From the NCBI GenBank assembly GCA_028622995.1, contig JAJQJQ010000030.1, positions 1,488,001 to 1,552,000 on the forward strand: DNA of 64,000 nt, written 5' to 3'. This DNA is from Panagrolaimus kolymaensis (Eukaryota; Nematoda; Chromadorea; Rhabditida; Panagrolaimidae). A model generated the notes under the pieces. The model did no database searches, was not told the origin of the DNA, and worked only from the letters and a program-made list of their open reading frames with translations. Positions within the stretch are counted from its first letter, which is position 1, and every line of letters starts with the position of its first letter. A program made the translations under genes and the position numbers. Below, in pieces: positions 39,004-53,621 of the stretch.

Positions 39004-41439
39004 TTTGAAATTGGTTTAGAAAATCTAATAAAACAAACGGTGAAGAAAATTAAAAAAATTACAAATCATCCACAGCTTCGACCGTAAAATAATGGCAAGC
39101 AATTATGTAAATTTTCATGCAAGAAAAAATAAAATTTTATGAAAAACATTTTTAATTTTTGACATTCTGTGATTTGATTTGAAATTTGTTTAGAAAATCT
39201 AATAAAACAAACGGTGAAGAAAATTAAAAAAATTACAAATCATCCACAGCTTCGACCGTAAAATAATGGCAAGCAATTATGTAAATTTTCATGCAAGAAA
39301 CATTTTTATTTTATGAAAAACATTTTTAATTTTTGACATTCTGTGATTGGATTTGAAATTGGTTTAGAAAATCTAATAAAACAAACGGTGAAGAAAATTA
39401 AAAAAATTACAAATCATCCACAGCTTCGACCGTAAAATAATGGCAAGCAATTATGTAAATTTTCATGCAAGAAACATTTTTATTTTATGAAAAACATTTT
39501 TAATTTTTGACATTCTGTGATTGGATTTGAAATTGGTTTAGAAAATCTAATAAAACAAACGGTGAAGAAAATTAAAAAAATTACAAATCATCCACAGCTT
39601 CGACCGTAAAATAATGGCAAGCAATTATGTAAATTTTCATGCAAGAAAAAATAAAATTTTATGAAAAACATTTTTAATTTTTGACATTCTGTGATTGGAT
39701 TTGAAATTGGTTTAGAAAATCTAATAAAACAAACGGTGAAGAAAATTAAAAAAATTACAAATCATCCACAGCTTCGACCGTAAAATAATGGCAAGCAATT
39801 ATGTAAATTTTCATGCAAGAAACATTTTTATTTTATGAAAAACATTTTTAATTTTTGACATTCTGTGATTGGATTTGAAATTGGTTTAGAAAATCTAATA
39901 AAACAAACGGTGAAGAAAATTAAAAAAATTACAAATCATCCACAGCTTCGACCGTAAAATAATGGCAAGCAATTATGTAAATTTTCATGCAAGAAAAAAT
40001 AAAATTTTATGAAAAACATTTTTAATTTTTGACATTCTGTGATTTGATTTGAAATTTGTTTAGAAAATCTAATAAAACAAACGGTGAAGAAAATTAAAAA
40101 AATTACAAATCATCCACAGCTTCGACCGTAAAATAATGGCAAGCAATTATGTAAATTTTCATGCAAGAAACATTTTTATTTTATGAAAAACATTTTTAAT
40201 TTTTGATTTCCTGAGATTGGATTTGAATTTTGTTTAGTAAATCTAATACAAAAAACGATAAAGAATTTGAAAAAATTTACAAATCATCCGCAGCTTCGAC
40301 CATAAAATAATGGCAAGAAAATATGTAAATTTTCATGCAAGAAAAAATAAAATTTTATGAAAAACATTTTTAATTTTTGACATTCTGTGATTTGATTTGA
40401 AATTTGTTTAGAAAATCTAATAAAACAAACGGTGAAGAAAATTAAAAAAATTACAAATCATCCACAGCTTCGACCGTAAAATAATGGCAAGCAATTATGT
40501 AAATTTTCATGCAAGAAACATTTTTATTTTATGAAAAACATTTTTAATTTTTGACATTCTGTGATTGGATTTGAAATTGGTTTAGAAAATCTAATAAAAC
40601 AAACGGTGAAGAAAATTAAAAAAATTACAAATCATCCACAGCTTCGACCGTAAAATAATGGCAAGCAATTATGTAAATTTTCATGCAAGAAACATTTTTA
40701 TTTTATGAAAAACATTTTTAATTTTTGACATTCTGTGATTGGATTTGAAATTGGTTTAGAAAATCTAATAAAACAAACGGTGAAGAAAATTAAAAAAATT
40801 ACAAATCATCCACAGCTTCGACCGTAAAATAATGGCAAGCAATTATGTAAATTTTCATGCAAGAAAAAATAAAATTTTATGAAAAACATTTTTAATTTTT
40901 GACATTCTGTGATTGGATTTGAAATTGGTTTAGAAAATCTAATAAAACAAACGGTGAAGAAAATTAAAAAAATTACAAATCATCCACAGCTTCGACCGTA
41001 AAATAATGGCAAGCAATTATGTAAATTTTCATGCAAGAAACATTTTTATTTTATGAAAAACATTTTTAATTTTTGACATTCTGTGATTGGATTTGAAATT
41101 GGTTTAGAAAATCTAATAAAACAAACGGTGAAGAAAATTAAAAAAATTACAAATCATCCACAGCTTCGACCGTAAAATAATGGCAAGCAATTATGTAAAT
41201 TTTCATGCAAGAAAAAATAAAATTTTATGAAAAACATTTTTAATTTTTGACATTCTGTGATTTGATTTGAAATTTGTTTAGAAAATCTAATAAAACAAAC
41301 GGTGAAGAAAATTAAAAAAATTACAAATCATCCACAGCTTCGACCGTAAAATAATGGCAAGCAATTATGTAAATTTTCATGCAAGAAACATTTTTATTTT
41401 ATGAAAAACATTTTTAATTTTTGATTTCCTGAGATTGGA
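39004..41439. repeat. 7-monomer higher-order repeat, 1,218 bp x 2
   Basis: The second unit starts with the A1 monomer at 40,222, and a third begins at 41,440. The uncommon junction of a z-type 3' half followed by 'gtgattggat' is at 39,691 and 40,909, exactly 1,218 bp (7 x 174) apart, and 'ggcaagaaa' is at 40,312 and 41,530. The first unit (39,004-40,221) has the same order except that its first monomer is B rather than A1. Confidence 0.85.
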
Positions 41440-42658
41440 TTTGAATTTTGTTTAGTAAATCTAATACAAAAAACGATAAAGAATTTGAAAAAATTTACAA
41501 ATCATCCGCAGCTTCGACCATAAAATAATGGCAAGAAAATATGTAAATTTTCATGCAAGAAAAAATAAAATTTTATGAAAAACATTTTTAATTTTTGACA
41601 TTCTGTGATTTGATTTGAAATTTGTTTAGAAAATCTAATAAAACAAACGGTGAAGAAAATTAAAAAAATTACAAATCATCCACAGCTTCGACCGTAAAAT
41701 AATGGCAAGCAATTATGTAAATTTTCATGCAAGAAACATTTTTATTTTATGAAAAACATTTTTAATTTTTGATTTCCTGAGATTGGATTTGAATTTTGTT
41801 TAGTAAATCTAATACAAAAAACGATAAAGAATTCGAAAAATTTTACAAATCTTCCGCAGCTTCGACCATAAAATAATGGCAAGCAAATATGTAAATTTTC
41901 ATGCAAGAAACATTTTTATTTTATGAAAAACATTTTTAATTTTTTATTTCCTGAGATTGGATTTGAATTTTGTTTAGTAAATCTAATAAAACAAACGGTG
42001 AAGAAAATTTAAAAAATTACAAATCATCCACAGCTTCGACCGTAAAATAATGGCAAGCAATTATGTAAATTTTCATGCAAGAAAAAATAAAATTTTATGA
42101 AAAACATTTTTAATTTTTGATTTCCTGAGATTGGATTTGAATTTTGTTTAGTAAATATAATACAAAAAACGATAAAGAATTCGAAAAATTTTACAAATCA
42201 TCCGCAGCTTCGACCATAAAATAATGGCAAGCAAATATGTAAATTTTCATGCAAGAAACATTTTTATTTTATGAAAAACATTTTTAATTTTTGATTTCCT
42301 GAAATTGGATTTGAATTTTGTTTAGTAAATCTTATACAAAAAACGATAAAGAATTTGAAAAAATTTACAAATCATCCGCAGCTTCGACCATAAAATAATG
42401 GCAAGAAAATATGTAAATTTTCATGCAAGAAACATTTTTATTTTATGAAAAACATTTTTTAATTTTTGATTTCCTGAGATTGGATTTGAATTTTGTTTAG
42501 TAAATCTAATACAAAAAACGATAAAGAATTTGGAAAAATTTACAAATCATCCGCAGCTTCGACCATAAAATAATGGCAAGCAAATATGTAAATTTTCATG
42601 CAAGAAACATTTTTATTTTATGAAAAACATTTTTAATTTTTAATTTCCTGAGATTGGA

Positions 42659-44398
42659 TTTGAATTTTGTTTAGTAAATCTAATACAAAAAACGATAAAG
42701 AATATGGAAAAATTTACAAATCATCCGCAGCTTCGACCATAAAATAATGGCAAGCAAATATGTAAATTTTCATGCAAGAAACATTTTTATTTTATGAAAA
42801 ACATTTTTAATTTTTGATTTCCTGAGATTGGATTTGAATTTTGTTTAGTAAATCTAATAAAACAAACGGTGAAGAAAATTAAAAAAATTACAAATCATCC
42901 ACAGCTTCGACCGTAAAATAATGGCAAGCAATTATGTAAATTTTCATGCAAGAAAAAATAAAATTTTATGAAAAACATTTTTAATTTTTGACATTCTGTG
43001 ATTTGATTTGAAATTTGTTTAGAAAATCTAATAAAACAAACGGTGAAGAAAATTAAAAAAATTACAAATCATCCACAGCTTCGACCGTAAAATAATGGCA
43101 AGCAAATATGTAAATTTTCATGCAAGAAACATTTTTATTTTATGAAAAACATTTTTAATTTTTGATTTCCTGAGATTGGATTTGAATTTTGTTTAGTAAA
43201 TATAATACAAAAAACGATAAAGAATTCGAAAAATTTTACAAATCATCCGCAGCTTCGACCATAAAATAATGGCAAGCAAATATGTAAATTTTCATGAAAG
43301 AAACATTTTTATTTTATGAAAAACATTTTTAATTTTTGATTTCCTGAGATTGGATTTGAATTTTGTTTAGAAAATCTAATAAAACAAACGGTGAAGAAAA
43401 TTAAAAAAATTACAAATCATCCGCAGCTTCGACCATAAAATAATGGCAAGCAAATATGTAAATTTTCATGCAAGAAACATTTTTATTTTATGAAAAACAT
43501 TTTTAATTTTTGATTTCCTGAGATTGGATTTGAATTTTGTTTAGTAAATCTAATACAAAAAACGATAAAGAATATGGAAAAATTTACAAATCATCCGCAG
43601 CTTCGACCATAAAATAATGGCAAGCAAATATGTAAATTTTCATGCAAGAAACATTTTTATTTTATGAAAAACATTTTTAATTTTTGATTTCCTGAGATTG
43701 GATTTGAATTTTGTTTAGTAAATCTAATAAAACAAACGGTGAAGAAAATTAAAAAAATTACAAATCATCCACAGCTTCGACCGTAAAATAATGGCAAGCA
43801 ATTATGTAAATTTTCATGCAAGAAAAAATAAAATTTTATGAAAAACATTTTTAATTTTTGACATTCTGTGATTTGATTTGAAATTTGTTTAGAAAATCTA
43901 ATAAAACAAACGGTGAAGAAAATTAAAAAAATTACAAATCATCCACAGCTTCGACCGTAAAATAATGGCAAGCAAATATGTAAATTTTCATGCAAGAAAC
44001 ATTTTTATTTTATGAAAAACATTTTTAATTTTTGATTTCCTGAGATTGGATTTGAATTTTGTTTAGTAAATATAATACAAAAAACGATAAAGAATTCGAA
44101 AAATTTTACAAATCATCCGCAGCTTCGACCATAAAATAATGGCAAGCAAATATGTAAATTTTCATTCAAGAAACATTTTTATTTTATGAAAAACATTTTT
44201 AATTTTTGATTTCCTGAGATTGGATTTGAATTTTGTTTAGAAAATCTAATAAAACAAACGGTTAAGAAAATTAAAAAAATTACAAATCATCCACAGCTTC
44301 GACCGTAAAATAATGGCAAGCAATTATGTAAATTTTCATGCAAGAAACATTTTTATTTTATGAAAAACATTTTTAATTTTTGATTTCCTGAGATTGGA
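42659..44398. repeat. 5-monomer higher-order repeat, 870 bp x 2
   Basis: The rare A4 monomer ('aatatggaaa' at 42,701 and 43,571) marks units 870 bp (5 x 174) apart. Both units run A4, recombinant A/B, B', A2 and then differ: the first continues with 'catgaaag' and a ccgcag core, the second with 'cattcaag' and a ccacag core. Confidence 0.84.
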
Positions 44399-45030
44399 TT
44401 TGAATTTTGTTTAGTAAACATAATACAAAAAACGATAAAGAATTCGAAAAATTTTACAAATCATCCGCAGCTTCGACCATAAAATAATGGCAAGCAAATA
44501 TGTAAATTTTCATTCAAGAAACATTTTTATTTTATGAAAAACATTTTTAATTTTTGATTTCCTGAGATTGGATTTGAATTTTGTTTAGAAAATCTAATAA
44601 AACAAACGGTGAAGAAAATTAAAAAAATTACAAATCATCCACAGCTTCGACCGTAAAATAATGGCAAACAATTATGTAAATTTTCATGCAAGAAACATTT
44701 TTATTTTATGAAAAACATTTTTAATTTTTGATTTCCTGAGATTGGATTTGAATTTTGTTTAGAAAATCTAATAAAACAAACGGTGAAGAAAATTAAAAAA
44801 ATTACAAATCATCCACAGCTTCGACCGTAAAATAATGGCAAGCAATTATGTAAATTTTCATGCAAGAAAAAATAAAATTTTATGAAAAACATTTTTAATT
44901 TTTGACATTCTGTGATTGGATTTGAATTTTGTTTAGTAAACATAATACAAAAAACGATAAAGAATTCGAAAAATTTTACAAATCATCCGCAGCTTCGACC
45001 ATAAAATAATGGCAAGCAAATATGTAAATT
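43529..45030. repeat. 14-monomer repeat, period 2,438 bp, left copy
   Basis: Matches 45,967 to about 47,470. 'ttcattcaag' at 44,161 and 46,599, 'atggcaaaca' at 44,661 and 47,099, and A4 at 43,571 and 46,009 all give 2,438 bp (14 x 174 plus 2). Few differences were seen, among them 'ggttaag' here against 'ggtgaag', and 'tttagaaaatc' here against 'tttaaaaaatc'. Confidence 0.86.
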
Positions 45031-45966
45031 TTCATGCAAGAAACATTTTTATTTTATGAAAAACATTTTTAATTTTTGATTTCCTGAAATTGGATTTGAA
45101 TTTTGTTTAGTAAATCTTATACAAAAAACGATAAAGAATTTGAAAAAATTTACAAATCATCCGCAGCTTCGACCATAAAATAATGGCAAGAAAATATGTA
45201 AATTTTCATGCAAGAAACATTTTTATTTTATGAAAAACATTTTTTAATTTTTGATTTCCTGAGATTGGATTTGAATTTTGTTTAGTAAATCTAATACAAA
45301 AAACGATAAAGAATTTGGAAAAATTTACAAATCATCCGCAGCTTCGACCATAAAATAATGGCAAGCAAATATGTAAATTTTCATGCAAGAAACATTTTTA
45401 TTTTATGAAAAACATTTTTAATTTTTGATTTCCTGAGATTGGATTTGAATTTTGTTTAGTAAATATAATACAAAAAACGATAAAGAATTCGAAAAATTTT
45501 ACAAATCATCCGCAGCTTCGACCATAAAATAATGGCAAGAAAATATGTAAATTTTCATGCAAGAAACATTTTTATTTTATGAAAAACATTTTTTAATTTT
45601 TGATTTCCTGAGATTGGATTTGAATTTTGTTTAGTAAATCTAATACAAAAAACGATAAAGAATTTGGAAAAATTTACAAATCATCCGCAGCTTCGACCAT
45701 AAAATAATGGCAAGCAAATATGTAAATTTTCATGCAAGAAACATTTTTATTTTATGAAAAACATTTTTAATTTTTGATTTCCTGAGATTGGATTTGAATT
45801 TTGTTTAGTAAATCTAATACAAAAAACGATAAAGAATATGGAAAAATTTACAAATCATCCGCAGCTTCGACCATAAAATAATGGCAAGCAAATATGTAAA
45901 TTTTCATGCAAGAAACATTTTTATTTTATGAAAAACATTTTTAATTTTTGATTTCCTGAGATTGGA
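45031..45966. repeat. A-type stretch with the 'aatcttatac' variant
   Basis: The monomer with 'cctgaaattgg' followed by 'taaatcttatac' is found three times in the window ('cttat' at 37,631, 42,331 and 45,116; spacings 27 x 174 plus 2 and 16 x 174 plus 1). After it come A3, A2, A3 and A4 monomers with single-T insertions. It shows one small lineage copied to three places 7.5 kb apart. Confidence 0.82.
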
Positions 45967-46836
45967 TTTGAATTTTGTTTAGTAAATCTAATACAAAAAA
46001 CGATAAAGAATATGGAAAAATTTACAAATCATCCGCAGCTTCGACCATAAAATAATGGCAAGCAAATATGTAAATTTTCATGCAAGAAACATTTTTATTT
46101 TATGAAAAACATTTTTAATTTTTGATTTCCTGAGATTGGATTTGAATTTTGTTTAGTAAATCTAATAAAACAAACGGTGAAGAAAATTAAAAAAATTACA
46201 AATCATCCACAGCTTCGACCGTAAAATAATGGCAAGCAATTATGTAAATTTTCATGCAAGAAAAAATAAAATTTTATGAAAAACATTTTTAATTTTTGAC
46301 ATTCTGTGATTTGATTTGAAATTTGTTTAGAAAATCTAATAAAACAAACGGTGAAGAAAATTAAAAAAATTACAAATCATCCACAGCTTCGACCGTAAAA
46401 TAATGGCAAGCAAATATGTAAATTTTCATGCAAGAAACATTTTTATTTTATGAAAAACATTTTTAATTTTTGATTTCCTGAGATTGGATTTGAATTTTGT
46501 TTAGTAAATATAATACAAAAAACGATAAAGAATTCGAAAAATTTTACAAATCATCCGCAGCTTCGACCATAAAATAATGGCAAGCAAATATGTAAATTTT
46601 CATTCAAGAAACATTTTTATTTTATGAAAAACATTTTTAATTTTTGATTTCCTGAGATTGGATTTGAATTTTGTTTAAAAAATCTAATAAAACAAACGGT
46701 GAAGAAAATTAAAAAAATTACAAATCATCCACAGCTTCGACCGTAAAATAATGGCAAGCAATTATGTAAATTTTCATGCAAGAAACATTTTTATTTTATG
46801 AAAAACATTTTTAATTTTTGATTTCCTGAGATTGGA

Positions 46837-49800
46837 TTTGAATTTTGTTTAGTAAACATAATACAAAAAACGATAAAGAATTCGAAAAATTTTACAAATC
46901 ATCCGCAGCTTCGACCATAAAATAATGGCAAGCAAATATGTAAATTTTCATTCAAGAAACATTTTTATTTTATGAAAAACATTTTTAATTTTTGATTTCC
47001 TGAGATTGGATTTGAATTTTGTTTAGAAAATCTAATAAAACAAACGGTGAAGAAAATTAAAAAAATTACAAATCATCCACAGCTTCGACCGTAAAATAAT
47101 GGCAAACAATTATGTAAATTTTCATGCAAGAAACATTTTTATTTTATGAAAAACATTTTTAATTTTTGATTTCCTGAGATTGGATTTGAATTTTGTTTAG
47201 AAAATCTAATAAAACAAACGGTGAAGAAAATTAAAAAAATTACAAATCATCCACAGCTTCGACCGTAAAATAATGGCAAGCAATTATGTAAATTTTCATG
47301 CAAGAAAAAATAAAATTTTATGAAAAACATTTTTAATTTTTGACATTCTGTGATTGGATTTGAATTTTGTTTAGTAAACATAATACAAAAAACGATAAAG
47401 AATTCGAAAAATTTTACAAATCATCCGCAGCTTCGACCATAAAATAATGGCAAGCAAATATGTAAATTTTCATTCAAGAAACATTTTTATTTTATGAAAA
47501 ACATTTTTAATTTTTGATTTCCTGAGATTGGATTTGAATTTTGTTTAGAAAATCTAATAAAACAAACGGTGAAGAAAATTAAAAAAATTACAAATCATCC
47601 ACAGCTTCGACCGTAAAATAATGGCAAGCAATTATGTAAATTTTCATGCAAGAAAAAATAAAATTTTATGAAAAACATTTTTAATTTTTGACATTCTGTG
47701 ATTGGATTTGAATTTTGTTTAGTAAACATAATACAAAAAACGATAAAGAATTCGAAAAATTTTACAAATCATCCGCAGCTTCGACCATAAAATAATGGCA
47801 AGCAAATATGTAAATTTTCATTCAAGAAACATTTTTATTTTATGAAAAACATTTTTAATTTTTGATTTCCTGAGATTGGATTTGAATTTTGTTTAGAAAA
47901 TCTAATAAAACAAACGGTGAAGAAAATTAAAAAAATTACAAATCATCCACAGCTTCGACCGTAAAATAATGGCAAGCAATTATGTAAATTTTCATGCAAG
48001 AAACATTTTTATTTTATGAAAAACATTTTTAATTTTTGATTTCCTGAGATTTGATTTGAATTTTGTTTAGTAAATCTAATACAAAAAACGATAAAGAATT
48101 CGAAAAATTTTACAAATCATCCGCAGCTTCGACCATAAAATAATGGCAAGCAAATATGTAAATTTTCATGCAAGAAACATTTTTATTTTATGAAAAACAT
48201 TTTTAATTTTTGATTTCCTGAGATTGGATTTGAATTTTGTTTAGTAAACATAATACAAAAAACGATAAAGAATTCGAAAAATTTTACAAATCATCCGCAG
48301 CTTCGACCATAAAATAATGGCAAGCAAATATGTAAATTTTCATTCAAGAAACATTTTTATTTTATGAAAAACATTTTTAATTTTTGATTTCCTGAGATTG
48401 GATTTGAATTTTGTTTAGAAAATCTAATAAAACAAACGGTGAAGAAAATTAAAAAAATTACAAATCATCCACAGCTTCGACCGTAAAATAATGGCAAGCA
48501 ATTATGTAAATTTTCATGCAAGAAACATTTTTATTTTATGAAAAACATTTTTAATTTTTGATTTCCTGAGATTGGATTTGAATTTTGTTTAGTAAACATA
48601 ATACAAAAAACGATAAAGAATTCGAAAAATTTTACAAATCATCCGCAGCTTCGACCATAAAATAATGGCAAGCAAATATGTAAATTTTCATTCAAAAAAC
48701 ATTTTTATTTTATGAAAAACCTTTTTAATTTTTGATTTCCTGAGATTGGATTTGAATTTTGTTTAGAAAATCTAATAAAACAAACGGTGAAGAAAATTAA
48801 AAAAATTACAAATCATCCACAGCTTCGACCGTAAAATAATGGCAAGCAATTATGTAAATTTTCATGCAAGAAACATTTTTATTTTATGAAAAACATTTTT
48901 AATTTTTGATTTCCTGAGATTGGATTTGAATTTTGTTTAGTAAACATAATACAAAAAACGATAAAGAATTCGAAAAATTTTACAAATCATCCGCAGCTTC
49001 GACCATAAAATAATGGCAAGCAAATATGTAAATTTTCATTCAAAAAACATTTTTATTTTATGAAAAACCTTTTTAATTTTTGATTTCCTGAGATTGGATT
49101 TGAATTTTGTTTAGAAAATCTAATAAAACAAACGGTGAAGAAAATTAAAAAAATTACAAATCATCCACAGCTTCGACCGTAAAATAATGGCAAGCAATTA
49201 TGTAAATTTTCATGCAAGAAACATTTTTATTTTATGAAAAACATTTTTAATTTTTGATTTCCTGAGATTGGATTTGAATTTTGTTTAGTAAACATAATAC
49301 AAAAAACGATAAAGAATTCGAAAAGTTTTACAAATCATCCGCAGCTTCGACCATAAAATAATGGCAAGCAAATATGTAAATTTTCATTCAAAAAACATTT
49401 TTATTTTATGAAAAACCTTTTTAATTTTTGATTTCCTGAGATTGGATTTGAATTTTGTTTAGAAAATCTAATAAAACAAACGGTGAAGAAAATTAAAAAA
49501 ATTACAAATCATCCACAGCTTCGACCGTAAAATAATGGCAAGCAATTATGTAAATTTTCATGCAAGAAAAAATAAAATTTTATGAAAAACATTTTTAATT
49601 TTTGACATACTGTGATTTGATTTGAAATTTGTTTAGTAAATCTAATACAAAAAACGATAAAGAATTCGAAAAATTTTACAAATCATCCGCAGCTTCGACC
49701 ATAAAATAATGGCAAGCAAATATGTAAATTTTCATTCAAGAAACATTTTTATTTTATGAAAAACATTTTTAATTTTTGATTTCCTGAGATTGGATTTGAA

Positions 49801-50316
49801 TTTTGTTTAGAAAATCTAATAAAACAAACGGTGAAGAAAATTAAAAAAATTACAAATCATCCACAGCTTCGACCGTAAAATAATGGCAAGCAATTATGTA
49901 AATTTTCATGCAAGAAACATTTTTATTTTATGAAAAACATTTTTAATTTTTGATTTCCTGAGATTGGATTTGAATTTTGTTTAGTAAACATAATACAAAA
50001 AACGATAAAGAATTCGAAAAATTTTACAAATCATCCGCAGCTTCGACCATAAAATAATGGCAAGCAAATATGTAAATTTTCATTCAAGAAACATTTTTAT
50101 TTTATGAAAAACATTTTTAATTTTTGATTTCCTGAGATTGGATTTGAATTTTGTTTAGAAAATCTAATAAAACAAACGGTGAAGAAAATTAAAAAAATTA
50201 CAAATTATCCACAGCTTCGACCGTAAAATAATGGCAAGCAATTATGTAAATTTTCATGCAAGAAACATTTTTATTTTATGAAAAACATTTTTAATCTTTG
50301 ATTTCCTGAGATTTGA
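46837..50316. repeat. Dimer higher-order repeat region, 348 bp, 20 monomers
   Basis: Monomer starts fall every 174 bp from 46,837 to 50,317 with no insertions or deletions. A-type copies with 'taaacataatac' alternate with B-type copies reading 'gtttagaaaatc' for most of the region; exceptions are 47,011 and 47,185 (two B copies in a row) and A copies with 'aatcta' at 48,055 and 49,621. Most junctions carry 'gatttcctgagattgga', so B-type sequence here is joined to an A-type 5' end. Confidence 0.86.
48577..49446. repeat. Very recent triple amplification of one 348-bp dimer
   Basis: Two linked private changes, 'cattcaaaaaac' and 'aaaaacctttttaat', occur together in three alternate monomers (48,577, 48,925 and 49,273) and nowhere else that I saw. 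'cattcaaaaa' lies at 48,689, 49,037 and 49,385, each 348 bp apart. The third A copy adds one further change ('gaaaagtttta' near 49,320). Confidence 0.88.
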
Positions 50317-52229
50317 TTTGAATTTTGTTTAGTAAATCTAATACAAAAAACGATAAAGAATTCGAAAAATTTTACAAATCATCCGCAGCTTCGACCATAA
50401 AATAATGGCAAGCAATCATGTAAATTTTCATGCAAGAAACATTTTTATTTTATGAAAAACATTTTTAATTTTTGATTTCCTGAGATTGGATTTGAATTTT
50501 GTTTAGTAAATATAATACAAAAAACGATAAAGAATTCGAAAAATTTTACAAATCATCCGCAGCTTCGACCATAAAATAATGGCAAGCAAATATGTAAATT
50601 TTCATGCAAGAAACATTTTTATTTTATGAAAAACATTTTTAATTTTTGATTTCCTGAGATTTGATTTGAATTTTGTTTAGTAAATCTAATACAAAAAACG
50701 ATAAAGAATTCGAAAAATTTTACAAATCATCCGCAGCTTCGACCATAAAATAATGGCAAGCAAATATGTAAATTTTCATGCAAGAAACATTTTTATTTTA
50801 TGAAAAACATTTTTAATTTTTGATTTCCTGAGATTGGATTTGAATTTTGTTTAGTAAATATAATACAAAAAACGATAAAGAATTCGAAAAATTTTACAAA
50901 ACATCCGCAGCTTCGACCATAAAATAATGGCAAGCAAATATGTAAATTTTCATGAAAGAAACATTTTTATTTTATGAAAAACATTTTTAATTTTTGATTT
51001 CCTGAGATTGGATTTGAATTTTGTTTATTAAATCTAATACAAAAAACGATAAAGAATTCGAAAAATTTTACAAATCATCCGCAGCTTCGACCATAAAATA
51101 ATGGCAAGCAAATATGTAAATTTTCATGCAAGAAACATTTTTATTTTATGAAAAACATTTTTAATTTTTGATTTCCTGAGATTGGATTTGAATTTTGTTT
51201 AGTAAATCTAATAAAACAAACGGTGAAGAAAATTAAAAAAATTACAAATCATCCACAGCTTCGACCGTAAAATAATGGCAAGCAATTATGTAAATTTTCA
51301 GCAAGAAAAAATAAAATTTTATGAAAAACATTTTTAATTTTTGATTTCCTGAGATTTGATTTGAATTTTGTTTAGTAAATCTAATACAAAAAACGATAAA
51401 GAATTCGAAAAATTTTACAAATCATCCGCAGCTTCGACCATAAAATAATGGCAAGCAAATATGTAAATTTTCATGCAAGAAACATTTTTATTTTATGAAA
51501 AACATTTTTAATTTTTGATTTCCTGAGATTGGATTTGAATTTTGTTTAGTAAATCTAATACAAAAAACGATAAAGAATATGGAAAAATTTACAAATCATC
51601 CGCAGCTTCGACCATAAAATAATGGCAAGCAAATATGTAAATTTTCATGCAAGAAACATTTTTATTTTATGAAAAACATTTTTAATTTTTGATTTCCTGA
51701 GATTGGATTTGAATTTTGTTTAGTAAATCTAATACAAAAAACGATAAAGAATATGGAAAAATTTACAAATCATCCGCAGCTTCGACCATAAAATAAGGGC
51801 AAGCAAATATGTAAATTTTCATGCAAGAAACATTTTTATTTTATGAAAAACATTTTTAATTTTTGATTTCCTGAGATTGGATTTGAATTTTGTTTAGTAA
51901 ATCTAATACAAAAAACGATAAAGAATATGGAAAAATTTACAAATCATCCGCAGCTTCGACCATAAAATAATGGCAAGCAAATATGTAAATTTTCATGCAA
52001 GAAACATTTTTATTTTATGAAAAACATTTTTAATTTTTGATTTCCTGAGATTGGATTTGAATTTTGTTTAGTAAATATAATACAAAAAACGATAAAGAAT
52101 TCGAAAAATTTTACAAATCATCCGCAGCTTCGACCATAAAATAATGGCAAGCAAATATGTAAATTTTCATGAAAGAAACATTTTTATTTTATGAAAAACA
52201 TTTGTAATTTTTGATTTCCTGAGATTGGA
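50317..52229. repeat. A2/A4 monomer run
   Basis: Mostly A2 monomers with 'aatcta' or 'aatata', then three A4 monomers in a row around 51,575, 51,749 and 51,923. One B-type copy near 51,190-51,300 has lost two bases ('ttttcagcaag' where others read 'ttttcatgcaag'). Isolated changes include 'caaaacatccg' near 50,898 and 'aataagggcaag' near 51,793. Confidence 0.78.
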
Positions 52230-53621
52230 TTTTAATTTTGTTTAGTAAATCTAATACAAAAAACGATAAAGAATTCGAAAAATTTTACAAATCATCCGCA
52301 GCTTCGACCATAAAATAATGGCAAGCAAATATGTAAATTTTCATGAAAGAAACATTTTTATTTTATGAAAAACATTTTTAATTTTTGATTTCCTGAGATT
52401 GGATTTGAATTTTGTTTAGAAAATCTAATAAAACAAACGGTGAAGAAAATTAAAAAAATTACAAATCATCCACAGCTTCGACCGTAAAATAATGGCAAGC
52501 AATTATGTAAATTTTCATGCAAGAAACATTTTTATTTTATGAAAAACATTTTTAATTTTTGATTTCCTGAGATTGGATTTGAATTTTGTTTAGTAAATCT
52601 AATACAAAAAACGATAAAGAATTCGAAAAATTTTACAAATCATCCGCAGCTTCGACCATAAAATAATGGCAAGCAAATATGTAAATTTTCATGCAAGAAA
52701 CATTTTTATTTTATGAAAAACATTTTTAATTTTTGATTTCCTGAGATTTGATTTGAATTTTGTTTAGTAAATATAATACAAAAAACGATAAAGAATTCGA
52801 AAAATTTTACAAATCATCCGCAGCTTCGACCATAAAATAATGGCAAGCAAATATGTAAATTTTCATGAAAGAAACATTTTTATTTTATGAAAAACATTTT
52901 TAATTTTTGATTTCCTGAGATTGGATTTTAATTTTGTTTAGTAAATCTAATACAAAAAACGATAAAGAATTCGAAAAATTTTACAAATCATCCGCAGCTT
53001 CGACCATAAAATAATGGCAAGCAAATATGTAAATTTTCATGAAAGAAACATTTTTATTTTATGAAAAACATTTTTAATTTTTGATTTCCTGAGATTGGAT
53101 TTGAATTTTGTTTAGAAAATCTAATAAAACAAACGGTGAAGAAAATTAAAAAAATTACAAATCATCCACAGCTTCGACCGTAAAATAATGGCAAGCAATT
53201 ATGTAAATTTTCATGCAAGAAACATTTTTATTTTATGAAAAACATTTTTAATTTTTGATTTCCTGAGATTTGATTTGAATTTTGTTTAGTAAATCTAATA
53301 CAAAAAACGATAAAGAATTCGAAAAATTTTACAAATCATCCGCAGCTTCGACCATAAAATAATGGCAAGCAAATATGTAAATTTTCATGCAAGAAACATT
53401 TTTATTTTATGAAAAACATTTTTAATTTTTGATTTCCTGAGATTGGATTTGAATTTTGTTTAGTAAATATAATACAAAAAACGATAAAGAATTCGAAAAA
53501 TTTTACAAATCATCCGCAGCTTCGACCATAAAATAATGGCAAGCAAATATGTAAATTTTCATGAAAGAAACATTTTTATTTTATGAAAAACATTTTTAAT
53601 TTTTGATTTCCTGAGATTGGA
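52230..53621. repeat. 4-monomer higher-order repeat, 696 bp x 2
   Basis: 'ggattttaatttt' (T for G in 'tttgaa') marks A2 monomers starting 52,230 and 52,926, 696 bp apart, and recurs at 54,318 and 54,840 (8 and 3 monomers further). Each unit runs A2, B, A2, A2. The two copies differ in where 'gagatttga' replaces 'gagattgga'. Confidence 0.82.
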
